Shown here: positions 1 through 6,483 of the stretch, piece by piece
Layout of the letters: each line of letters starts with the position of its first letter
How positions within the stretch are numbered: position 1 is the stretch's first letter
DNA from: Alistipes sp.
Lineage (GTDB): Bacteria; Bacteroidota; Bacteroidia; Bacteroidales; Rikenellaceae
Reading direction: 5' to 3'
DNA length: 15,946 nucleotides
NCBI GenBank assembly: GCA_009774895.1
Contig: VSOO01000007.1
Span: 4,862-20,807 of the forward strand
Made by a program: the position numbers and the translations under genes
Notes under the pieces: model-generated
What the model was told of the DNA's origin: nothing
The model's database searches: none
Seen by the model: only the letters and a program-made list of their open reading frames with translations

Positions 1-61
1 CCCAGCCATCCCACACGGCAAGCGCCAGTGCGAGGTATACGATCAGGTCCAATACGTTCAT
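1..61 (-). CDS. CvpA family membrane protein, N-terminal 20 codons only
   Basis: The gene runs off the left edge, so only its start is visible. The minus strand from the ATG at 61 reads MNVLDLIVYLALALAVWDGW, one hydrophobic segment that begins with the short polar-hydrophobic leader (MNxLD) and ends in the xxGW pattern typical of CvpA/colicin V production family proteins in Bacteroidales. CvpA proteins are small multi-pass inner-membrane proteins of poorly defined role. The start is supported by a very good promoter (69-100) whose -7 box ends only 7 nt upstream of the ATG, leaving almost no leader. With 20 residues the family call is tentative; another small membrane protein is possible. Confidence 0.5.
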   Translation of the reverse strand, partial: MNVLDLIVYLALALAVWDGW

Positions 62-68
62 GCAGGCA

Positions 69-100
69 CAAAGATAGGAAAAGTCGGGCGCAGAAACAAA
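69..100 (-). promoter_or_regulatory. Bacteroidetes-type promoter of the cvpA-like gene
   Basis: Read on the minus strand this is TTTG (100-97), a 20-nt spacer, then TATCTTTG (76-69). It is a full match to the Bacteroidetes primary sigma consensus TTTG-N19/20-TAnnTTTG. The box ends 7 nt before the ATG at 61, so transcription should begin at or within a few bases of the start codon. Confidence 0.8.
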
Positions 101-354
101 CGGCGTCCGATCGTGCCGAAACGGAGCACTCTCCGCGGCGGACGCCGCAGCCCCTCCGCCCGGAAACGCCGCCCCCGGAAAACCGCAGCGGAGCGTCCGC
201 CGCGCGGGAAGAGGCGCGAACGGCGCAAGGCGTACCACGGAAAGGACGAGCACGGCTGAGGGGCAGCTCGACGGCACGGAGGAGGGGCAAGGCGTGCGCG
301 GCGGAGGGACGTGCGCTGGAAGCGCGGCCGCTTCCGATTTCGCGGATAATTTCG

Positions 355-362
355 TAGATTTG
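355..362 (+). promoter_or_regulatory. -7 box upstream of the GH2 gene
   Basis: TAGATTTG matches the Bacteroidetes TAnnTTTG box and lies 24 nt before the ATG at 387, in a locally AT-rich patch. I see no convincing TTTG element at the expected distance upstream. The box lies inside the longer in-frame open sequence, which argues for the start at 387 rather than the upstream ATG at 294. Confidence 0.6.
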
Positions 363-386
363 CGGCGATCAAACGCAAAACACGCA

Positions 387-2411
387 ATGAAAAGACATAC
401 CGCACTGCTGCTCGCACTGCTGCTGGCGAGCGTCGCCGCGCCGGCACGCACCGTCTATCCGCTCGACGAGGGGTGGAGTTTCTTTTTCCGCCACGAGAAC
501 AGCAGCGACAACGCCCGCATCGTGTCGCTGCCCCACACGTGGGACGGCGCCGGGGCGCCGCTCCGCACCGCCGCCACCTACCAGCGCGAGCTCTTCGTGC
601 CCGCCGAGTGGCAGGGCAAACGGCTCTTCGTGAAGTTCCACGGCGTGCAGCACACCGCCGACCTGTTCGTGAACGGCCGCCACGCGGGCGAACACCGGGG
701 CGGCGGCACGGCTTTCGTCTTCGAGATCACGCGCCTGGTGCGCTGCGGCGGGACGAACGCCCTGCGCATGGAGGTGAGCAACGGCTGGCAGAGCGACGTG
801 CTGCCCACCTCGTCGGAGGCGGACCTCCACGGCGGCATCTACCGCCCCGCAGAGCTCATCGTCACGGACCGCACGGCCATTTCGCCGCTCTACCTCGGTT
901 CGGACGGGGTGCTGATCCACCCCCGCAGCGTCAGCGCGGAGCGCGTGGAGGGTGAGGCCGAAATCCACCTCACAACGCCCTTCACGGGCGGCACCTGCAC
1001 CCTCGCGCTCGAAATCGCCGCGCCCGACGGAACGCCCGTATATGCGCGCACGCAGCGGGCGCGCCTCGACGGCAAACCCGTGCGCATGCCTTTCGCTTTC
1101 GGGCAGCCCGAGCTCTGGAGCCCCGAATCGCCCGTGCGCTACACCGTCACGGCCTCCGTCGCCCACGAGAACGCCCGCGACACGGTGCGCGTGCGCACGG
1201 GTTTCCGCGACATCCGCGTATCCTCCGACGAGGGCTTCCTGCTCAACGGACGACGCATCGCCGTGCGGGGCGTGGCGCTCGGCCACGACCACCCGGCGAC
1301 GGGGGGCGCCTGCTTCGCGGAGCAGTACGACGACGACCTGCGCTTCGTGCGCGAGCTGGGCGCCAACGCCGTACGTTCGTCCGTCATGCCGCACGAAGGG
1401 CGCTTCTACGACCTGTGCGACAGCACCGGCATGCTGGCATGGGTCGAGCTGCCCCTCTGCCGGGCGCCCTTCCTGAGCGACATCGCCTACTTCGCCACGC
1501 AGCGCTTCGAGGAGAACGGCCGCAGCCAGCTGCGCGAAATGATCGCCCAGTTGCAGAACCACCCCTCGGTGGTCGTGTGGGGCATCTTCTCGGGACTGCT
1601 CGCCCGCGGTGACGACGTGCTGCCCTACGTCCGCTCGCTCGATGCCGCGGCCCGCACGATGGATCCGTCGCGTCCCACGGCGGCATGCAGCGACCAGGAC
1701 GGAGCGATCAACTTCGTGACCGACCTGATCGTGTGGCGCCAGAACGTGGGCTGGGAGCGCGGCACAACCGACGACGTGAAGGTGTGGAGCGACCTGCTCC
1801 GCCGCAACTGGAGCCACCTGCGCTCGGCCGTGTGCTACGGCGCGCAGGGCATGCCCGGACACCGGGCGGACGACGCAGCGCAGACCCCGCGCGCCAACTG
1901 GCTGCCCGAGAGTCGCCAGACGCGCTTTCACGAAGCCTATGCCCGCACGCTGGAGCGCGACACCCTCTTTTGGGGCATATGGATCGACCAGCTGTTCGAC
2001 TACGGCGCGGCACGGCGCCCCTACGGCATGAACGCCTCGGGGCTGGTGACTTTCGACCGGAAGGTGAAAAAGGATGCGTTCTATCTTTACAAGGCGCTCT
2101 GGAACCGGAGCGAACCCACGCTCCATCTGACCGACAAGCGGCGCACCCTGCGGCGCGAGGCGCAGCAGCACTTCGGAATCTACGCCACCGAGCAGCCCCT
2201 GCTGCTGATCGACGGCGACACGGTGCGCGTGCACGAGTGGGCGCCCTGCCACTATCTTTCGGACACGGTGACGCTCCGCGACGGCCGGCGCCGCATCGAA
2301 GTGCGGGCCGGGGCGCTCGCCGACGGCATGGTGCTCACCGTAGCGAGCGGCGAAGCACCTCCGAAGCCGTCGGGCCTTCCGCGAACAGGAGATCCGCGAC
2401 CGACAAATTAG
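387..2411 (+). CDS. Secreted glycoside hydrolase family 2 protein, probably catalytically inactive
   Basis: This 674-residue protein has a signal peptide (about 1-20, cleavage near APA-R) and GH2 architecture: an N-terminal jelly-roll sugar-binding domain (about 22-165), an immunoglobulin-like domain (about 175-280), a TIM barrel from GFLLNGRRIAVRGV (283 on), and the family's late motif GLVTFDRKVKKDAF (552-565). GH2 enzymes cleave beta-galactosides, glucuronides or mannosides with two glutamates. Here the acid/base motif NHPS..W.xxNE reads NHPSVVVWGIFSG (391-403), with Ser-Gly where Asn-Glu is expected. The nucleophile motif SEYGA reads VCYGA (482-486), with Cys483 replacing Glu. The barrel motif RTSHYP reads RSSVMP (330-335), losing the usual His. 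The frame is intact, so this looks like a maintained pseudoenzyme or binding protein rather than a decayed gene. The last 77 bp overlap the opposing WbqC-like gene. Confidence 0.85.
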   Translation: MKRHTALLLALLLASVAAPARTVYPLDEGWSFFFRHENSSDNARIVSLPHTWDGAGAPLRTAATYQRELFVPAEWQGKRLFVKFHGVQHTADLFVNGRHAGEHRGGGTAFVFEITRLVRCGGTNALRMEVSNGWQSDVLPTSSEADLHGGIYRPAELIVTDRTAISPLYLGSDGVLIHPRSVSAERVEGEAEIHLTTPFTGGTCTLALEIAAPDGTPVYARTQRARLDGKPVRMPFAFGQPELWSPESPVRYTVTASVAHENARDTVRVRTGFRDIRVSSDEGFLLNGRRIAVRGVALGHDHPATGGACFAEQYDDDLRFVRELGANAVRSSVMPHEGRFYDLCDSTGMLAWVELPLCRAPFLSDIAYFATQRFEENGRSQLREMIAQLQNHPSVVVWGIFSGLLARGDDVLPYVRSLDAAARTMDPSRPTAACSDQDGAINFVTDLIVWRQNVGWERGTTDDVKVWSDLLRRNWSHLRSAVCYGAQGMPGHRADDAAQTPRANWLPESRQTRFHEAYARTLERDTLFWGIWIDQLFDYGAARRPYGMNASGLVTFDRKVKKDAFYLYKALWNRSEPTLHLTDKRRTLRREAQQHFGIYATEQPLLLIDGDTVRVHEWAPCHYLSDTVTLRDGRRRIEVRAGALADGMVLTVASGEAPPKPSGLPRTGDPRPTN

Positions 2412-2958
2412 CCGCGAAAGGCATCCGGTCGGCGAAGACCTGCACGTAGGGCTCGGGCGAGAAGTCGTCCGGGCCCTCCGTTTGCACGCGCCGCCCCTCG
2501 CAGTGGCGCGCCCGGAGGTCCAGGTCGCCGGGCGCCGCCTCGACATAGCGCTCGGCGAAGGCCGGGCGCGGCAGCCCCAGCGCGTCGAGCAGCACGTCGA
2601 GCAGCCCCAGGTCGTAATCCGCGAGGAAGCGGTATTCGCGGCGGTAGAAGGGTTCTAACCGCGCCGCGTAGTGCTCGAAATAGGGCGACGAGCGGTATGC
2701 CGACACGAGCGCCTGCCAGTGGCGGTGCTGCCAGCGTTTCGAGTAGTCGATGCGCACGTCGCGCAGCGGCGTGCGCGGACGGCCCGCGCCGCACACCGGC
2801 ACCGAGAGCTCCATCGGACCGTCGGAGGCCAGGATGCGGGCCCGCGTGCGCTCGGAGCGCTTCACGAAGTGCTCGCCCAGATCGACCGTGCAGTCGCCGC
2901 GCAGCAGGCGCGCGCACCACGCCACCGAGGGGAGGTAGGAAAGCGGCAGGATCGTCAT
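2335..2958 (-). CDS. WbqC-like family protein
   Basis: This 207-residue protein shows the conserved layout of the WbqC-like family. It starts with LPLSYLPSVAW, followed by a GEHFVKRSERTRARI segment (28-42), an LSVPV motif, a KRW.H..W..L.SAYRSSPYFEHY block, and the C-terminal motif YVQVF....F..NLSVADLLFAEGP. Family members sit in polysaccharide biosynthesis clusters in some bacteria, but no enzymatic reaction is established that I know of. The ATG overlaps the ispG stop as ATGA (2955-2958), so the two genes are almost certainly translated from one transcript. No glycan cluster surrounds it here. Its 3' end overlaps the GH2 gene convergently for 77 bp; both reading frames show family motifs close to the overlap, so the overlap looks real. 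Confidence 0.85.
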   Translation of the reverse strand: MTILPLSYLPSVAWCARLLRGDCTVDLGEHFVKRSERTRARILASDGPMELSVPVCGAGRPRTPLRDVRIDYSKRWQHRHWQALVSAYRSSPYFEHYAARLEPFYRREYRFLADYDLGLLDVLLDALGLPRPAFAERYVEAAPGDLDLRARHCEGRRVQTEGPDDFSPEPYVQVFADRMPFAANLSVADLLFAEGPTASEVLRRSLR

Positions 2959-4463
2959 CGCGCGCCCTCCTCCCCTTCGTCGGGTTCGTGCCAGTCGCCG
3001 TGGGCGCGGATCAGCGCCACGAGGCGGTCGAGCGCCTCCTCCTGCGGGATGTTGCGCTCGACGATCTCGCGCCCCTTGTAGAGCGTGATGCGGCCGGGTG
3101 CCGCCCCCACGTAGCCGTAGTCCGCGTCGGCCATCTCGCCCGGGCCGTTCACGATGCAGCCCATCACGCCGATGCGCAGGTTCTTCAGGTGCGAAGTGCG
3201 GGCCTTGACGGCTGCGAGCGTGGCCTCGATGTCGTAGAGCGTACGGCCGCAGCTGGGGCAGGCGATGTACTCGGTGCGCGACATGCGCACGCGCGCCGCC
3301 TGGAGGATCATCAGCTCGATCTCGGCCCGCTGCGCCGCGTCGAGGTGCGGGGCGTCGAGCACGATGCCGTCGGCCAGTCCGTCGAGGAAGAGCACGCCCA
3401 GGTCGGCCGCGGCCTTCACCGCGACGGCCTCGGCCGTCGTGTCGTCGTAGCGGCGCCGCACGGCCACGGGTTCGGCGTCGTCGAGGTTCAGGATCGCGGC
3501 GCGCAGCTCGGCCGTGGGGTTGCCCGAGACCGCCTCGATCACACGGAACCCCGCAGGCAGCTCGCGCCCGATGAGCGGCGCCTGACCCGGACAGCGGCGG
3601 CGGTACTCCACGGGCGACCAGCGCTCGGGGCGGCGCACCTCGAAGCATCCCGCACGGTCGCGGAAGTGCTCGACCAGCATGCGGGCCACGGGCACCTCGC
3701 GCTCGGGCGCCTCGGTGAGCGACACGCGCACCGTGTCGCCGATGCCGTCCGCCAGCAGCGCCCCGATGCCCACGGCGCTCTTGATGCGCCCCTCCAGGCC
3801 GTTGCCGGCCTCGGTGACGCCCAGGTGGATCGGATAGCGCATCCCCTCGGCCTCCATCGCCTCCGCGAGCAGGCGGTAGGCCGCGACCATCACGCGCGTG
3901 TTGCTCGACTTCATCGACACGACCACCTGATCGAAGTCGAGCCGGCGGCACTCGCGCAGGAACTCCATGGCCGAGACGACCATGCCCTGCGGGGTGTCGC
4001 CCCACCGGTCGAAGACGCGGCGGGCCAGCGAACCGTGGTTCACACCGATGCGGAGCGCCGTATCGTGCGCGCGGCAGAGGCCCACGAGGCGCTCCAGCTC
4101 GCCGTGCTCCGTGCGGTAGTTGCCCGGGTTGATGCGCACTTTGTCCACATGGCGCGCGGCCACGGCCGCCGCCTCGGGCAGGAAGTGGATGTCGGCCACA
4201 AGCGCCGCGCCGCACCCCTCCTCGCGCACGCGACGCGCGATGGCCCCGAGGTTCTCCGCCTCGCGCAGGTCGCGGGCCGTGAGGCGCACGACGGGGCATC
4301 CGGCGCGTGCGATGCGCACGATCTGCGCCACGCAGGCCTCGGTGTCCTTCGTATCGGTATTGGTCATCGACTGCACCGCCACGGGGCGGTCGCCGCCGAT
4401 CGTGATGCCGCCGATGCGCACTTCGCCGGCGGGACGTCTTCTGTATCGGGTCAGGTCAATCAT
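2955..4463 (-). CDS. ispG: 4-hydroxy-3-methylbut-2-en-1-yl diphosphate synthase
   Basis: IspG (GcpE) converts 2-C-methyl-D-erythritol 2,4-cyclodiphosphate to HMBPP, the penultimate MEP-pathway step, using a [4Fe-4S] cluster and reduced flavodoxin or ferredoxin. In 502 residues the TIM barrel (about 1-258) contains VQSMTNTDT (30-38), VDKVRINPGN (106-115) and GVNHGSL (140-146). The C-terminal Fe-S domain has cluster cysteines C402 and C405 (CPSC), C436 (GVMGCIVNGPGE) and E443. Between them lies an extra domain of about 125 residues (265-385), as in the three-domain enzymes of Bacteroidetes, Chlamydia and plants. It seems shorter than the roughly 600-residue forms I recall. I chose the ATG at 4463 (MIDLTRYRRR) because the promoter box at 4490-4497 lies inside the longer open frame reaching 4577. 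WbqC follows with a 4-bp overlap. Confidence 0.95.
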   Translation of the reverse strand: MIDLTRYRRRPAGEVRIGGITIGGDRPVAVQSMTNTDTKDTEACVAQIVRIARAGCPVVRLTARDLREAENLGAIARRVREEGCGAALVADIHFLPEAAAVAARHVDKVRINPGNYRTEHGELERLVGLCRAHDTALRIGVNHGSLARRVFDRWGDTPQGMVVSAMEFLRECRRLDFDQVVVSMKSSNTRVMVAAYRLLAEAMEAEGMRYPIHLGVTEAGNGLEGRIKSAVGIGALLADGIGDTVRVSLTEAPEREVPVARMLVEHFRDRAGCFEVRRPERWSPVEYRRRCPGQAPLIGRELPAGFRVIEAVSGNPTAELRAAILNLDDAEPVAVRRRYDDTTAEAVAVKAAADLGVLFLDGLADGIVLDAPHLDAAQRAEIELMILQAARVRMSRTEYIACPSCGRTLYDIEATLAAVKARTSHLKNLRIGVMGCIVNGPGEMADADYGYVGAAPGRITLYKGREIVERNIPQEEALDRLVALIRAHGDWHEPDEGEEGAR

Positions 4464-4489
4464 AAATCGGGATTTTTCCACACGAAAGA

Positions 4490-4497
4490 CAAAGGTA
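4490..4497 (-). promoter_or_regulatory. -7 box of the ispG operon
   Basis: The minus strand reads TACCTTTG, a full match to TAnnTTTG, ending 26 nt before the ispG ATG. A run of seven T lies upstream on the same strand (4516-4510), at shorter spacing than the usual -33 element. The box fixes the ispG start at 4463. Confidence 0.7.
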
Positions 4498-4528
4498 GCG
4501 ATTCTTCGGAAAAAAAGCGGACTTTTCC

Positions 4529-4559
4529 TTGGATTATTCGGCCGAAGTCCGTATCTTGG
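4529..4559 (+). promoter_or_regulatory. Promoter of the lipoprotein / radical SAM operon
   Basis: TTGG (4529-4532), a 19-nt spacer and TATCTTGG (4552-4559) resemble the TTTG-N19-TAnnTTTG consensus with one mismatch in each box. It ends 33 nt before the ATG at 4593. It is back to back with the ispG promoter within a 129-bp divergent region, so the two operons may share regulatory sequence. Confidence 0.55.
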
Positions 4560-4592
4560 CGGTAGGGTAAAAAACACTTAAAACATTCAGTC

Positions 4593-5168
4593 ATGAGAAT
4601 CTTGCTCTATTTACTGGGACTTTTGGGATTCGCCTCCTGCGGTAAAACCGAAGATCTGCCTCCTGTCATGTACGGCACGCCGACCGCCGAATTCACGGTG
4701 AAGGGCCGCGTGGTCGATCCCGACGGCAATCCCGTGGAAAACATCCGCGTAACGCCGCTCGCAGCCTGGCGGCGCACGCAGGCGACCGACACTTTCATTC
4801 CCGACAACGAACTGGAATCCGACCGGCTCTGCATCGACCCGCTGCGCACCGATGCCGACGGAACCTACGAATTCGAGGCGTCGTGCTTCGACTTCGGCAG
4901 GTTCCAGGTCCGCCTGAAGGTCGAGGACACCGACGGCGAAGAGCACGGCGGCCTGTTCCGCACCGCGGAGACCGACGTCGCGATCGACGGAGCCGACCTG
5001 ATCGGGTCGGGCAGCTGGGTCCGGAAATACGCGAAGCAGGCCGAAAACATCGTGCTCGAACGGGCCACCGGCGACGAACCGGAAGAACCCGGACAGCCGG
5101 AAGAACCCGAGAAGCCGGAACAGCCGGAAGAACCGGGGAAACCCGCAGCATCGGAACAGCAGCCGTGA
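4593..5168 (+). CDS. Small lipoprotein of the rSAM/lipoprotein pair, with Pro/Glu-rich tail
   Basis: This 191-residue protein has a short lipoprotein signal ending LGFASC, with Cys16 as the expected lipidated residue. The next residues GKTED are acidic, resembling the signals that send Bacteroidetes lipoproteins to the cell surface (inference). The body begins with MYGTPTAEFTVKGRVVDPDG (26-45), a carboxypeptidase-regulatory-like beta-sandwich opening, and contains Cys80 and Cys98. This fits the family of putative lipoproteins found beside a dedicated radical SAM enzyme in Bacteroidetes (I recall it as TIGR04134). From about residue 161 it ends in a tail of repeated PEEP/PEQP units. The stop overlaps the GTG start of the radical SAM gene, so production is coupled. 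It may be the substrate of that enzyme; which residue would be modified is unknown. Confidence is high for lipoprotein and pairing, low for function. Confidence 0.85.
   Translation: MRILLYLLGLLGFASCGKTEDLPPVMYGTPTAEFTVKGRVVDPDGNPVENIRVTPLAAWRRTQATDTFIPDNELESDRLCIDPLRTDADGTYEFEASCFDFGRFQVRLKVEDTDGEEHGGLFRTAETDVAIDGADLIGSGSWVRKYAKQAENIVLERATGDEPEEPGQPEEPEKPEQPEEPGKPAASEQQP
5076..5144 (+). repeat. Pro/Glu repeat encoding the lipoprotein tail
   Basis: The DNA for residues 162-184 repeats the unit CCGGAAGAACC with variations, giving EPEEPGQPEEPEKPEQPEEP. Repeats of this type change length easily, so the tail is likely to vary between strains. It may act as an extended spacer. Confidence 0.75.
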
Positions 5169-6247
5169 ACCGCTCGCTCGGCCTGCGCCAACGCCTCGCG
5201 CTGGAGGTGTTCCGCAAGATACAGGACCTGCGCATCGAGCGTCACGAGCTGCGCACGCTCTTCTGGGAGTGCACGCTCCGCTGCAACCTCGCATGCCGCC
5301 ACTGCGGCAGCGACTGCCGCACCGAAGCCTCGCAGCCGGACATGCCGGCCGAAGATTTCTTCCGCGTACTCGACACGCAGATCACCCCGCATGTCGATCC
5401 GCACCGCGTGCTGGTGATTCTCTCGGGCGGCGAGGTGCTGATGCGTCCCGACCTGGAGCGCATCGGACTGGAGCTCTACCGCCGCGAATATCCGTGGGGC
5501 ATGGTGACCAACGGCCTGGCGCTCGACGCCCGACGTTTCGAGGCCCTGCTGCGCGCGGGGCTCCACACGATCACCGTGAGCCTCGACGGCTTCGCCGACG
5601 ACCACCTTTACATCCGCCGCAACCCCCGGAGCTTCGAGCGCGCATCGGACGCCGTGCGCATGATCGCCGCCGACGGCTCGCTGGCATGGGACGTGGTGAC
5701 GTGCGTCACGCCCCGCTCGCTGCCCCGGCTCAACGAGTTCAAGGAGTACCTGATCTCGCTGGGCGTCAAGGCATGGAGGCTGTTCACGATCTTCCCCTCG
5801 GGCCGCGCCTCCGAGGAGCCCGGCTTGCAGCTCGACGACGCGGAGTTCGTGCGGCTGCTCGACTTCATCCGCGACACGCGGCGCGAGGGACGCATCCGTG
5901 CGGCCTATGCCTGCGAGGGGTTCCTGGGCGGCTACGAGGGCGAGGTGCGCGACACGTTATACAACTGTACGGCAGGCGTATCCACGGCCTCGATCCGCAT
6001 CGACGGCGCCATCTCGGGCTGCACCTCGATCCGTTCCGACTTCCACCAGGGCAACATCTACCGCGACGACTTCCACGAAGTGTGGGAACACCGGTTCGAG
6101 AAGTTCCGCGACCGCGCGTGGACCCGCAAGGATCAGTGTGCCGACTGCGCGATGTTCCGCTACTGCCGCGGCGGCGGCATGCACCTCTACGACGGCGACG
6201 GCCGCCTCAAGTCGTGCCGCTACGCCCGACTGCGGAGCAGCAAGTGA
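5165..6247 (+). CDS. Radical SAM/SPASM enzyme of the rSAM/lipoprotein pair
   Basis: This 360-residue enzyme carries the radical SAM signature CNLACRHC (C40, C44, C47) for the SAM-bound [4Fe-4S] cluster and an SGGE motif (87-90) for SAM binding. The C-terminal SPASM domain has C268-x12-G-x4-C286 and then CADCAMFRYC (C325, C328, C334) with a last Cys351, enough ligands for auxiliary Fe-S clusters. SPASM enzymes usually modify peptides or proteins (anaerobic sulfatase maturation, thioether crosslinks). Its position right after the lipoprotein gene matches the Bacteroidetes pairing I recall as TIGR04133 with TIGR04134. I place the start at GTG 5165, which overlaps the lipoprotein stop as GTGA and leaves the usual short N-terminus before the signature; open frame continues upstream but only as a shadow of the lipoprotein gene. 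Its reaction is unknown to me; post-translational modification of the partner is the leading inference. Confidence 0.9.
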   Translation: MNRSLGLRQRLALEVFRKIQDLRIERHELRTLFWECTLRCNLACRHCGSDCRTEASQPDMPAEDFFRVLDTQITPHVDPHRVLVILSGGEVLMRPDLERIGLELYRREYPWGMVTNGLALDARRFEALLRAGLHTITVSLDGFADDHLYIRRNPRSFERASDAVRMIAADGSLAWDVVTCVTPRSLPRLNEFKEYLISLGVKAWRLFTIFPSGRASEEPGLQLDDAEFVRLLDFIRDTRREGRIRAAYACEGFLGGYEGEVRDTLYNCTAGVSTASIRIDGAISGCTSIRSDFHQGNIYRDDFHEVWEHRFEKFRDRAWTRKDQCADCAMFRYCRGGGMHLYDGDGRLKSCRYARLRSSK

Positions 6248-6427
6248 CGCGACGGAATTTTCGCCGCACGGACCGCTCCCGCTGCGGCGAGCGTGCCGCG
6301 GACAGCCGGAGGCAAGTTCCGACCGCCCGACGGCAGTGGCGCGATGGTTTCACCGACCGAATTCGCTCCGGCAGCAGCCGATACGGCAGACAGTCCGCTG
6401 CCTCAACCGACCGCGGAGTCGCAACCT

Positions 6428-6483
6428 CCGGCAGTACCCGGCACTGCCGGCAGTTCGCCGCCGCCCCACGCGGCGGACTGCCG
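6428..6483. repeat. Mutually exclusive hairpins built from four CCGGCAGT arms
   Basis: Four alternating arms occupy 6428-6435, 6443-6450, 6447-6454 and 6477-6483. The first pair forms an 8-bp stem with a 7-nt loop. The second forms a 7-bp stem, a 3-nt bulge (6455-6457), then a 7-bp GC stem with a 5-nt loop. The middle arms share four bases, so both hairpins cannot form fully at once. No T tract follows, so a classical terminator is not supported. Confidence 0.6.

Larger units (their letters stand above)
62..386. other. Divergent intergenic region with nested inverted repeats
   Basis: This 325-bp spacer separates the leftward cvpA-like gene from the rightward GH2 gene. Its two ends carry their promoters (69-100 and 355-362). 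The middle is GC-rich and I see no gene in it; the open frames crossing it lack family resemblance. It holds a nested inverted repeat: CGGCGTCCG (101-109) pairs with CGGACGCCG (139-147), and inside that CGGAG (122-126) pairs with CTCCG (131-135). Whether this is a regulatory structure or spacer drift cannot be told from one genome. Confidence 0.6.

Noticed and set aside
387..2411. GH2 gene as part of a polysaccharide utilisation locus
   Set aside because: No SusC/SusD pair, sulfatase, sensor or other carbohydrate enzyme is nearby in the window.
369..2546. Open frame of 725 codons on the minus strand opposite the GH2 gene
   Set aside because: It is antisense to a gene with clear GH2 motifs, is rich in His/Ala/Val/Arg with no recognisable domain, and is what high third-position GC produces.
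2697..4565. Open frame of 622 codons on the plus strand opposite ispG
   Set aside because: It is antisense to a confident ispG gene and has low-complexity His/Arg/Ala composition.
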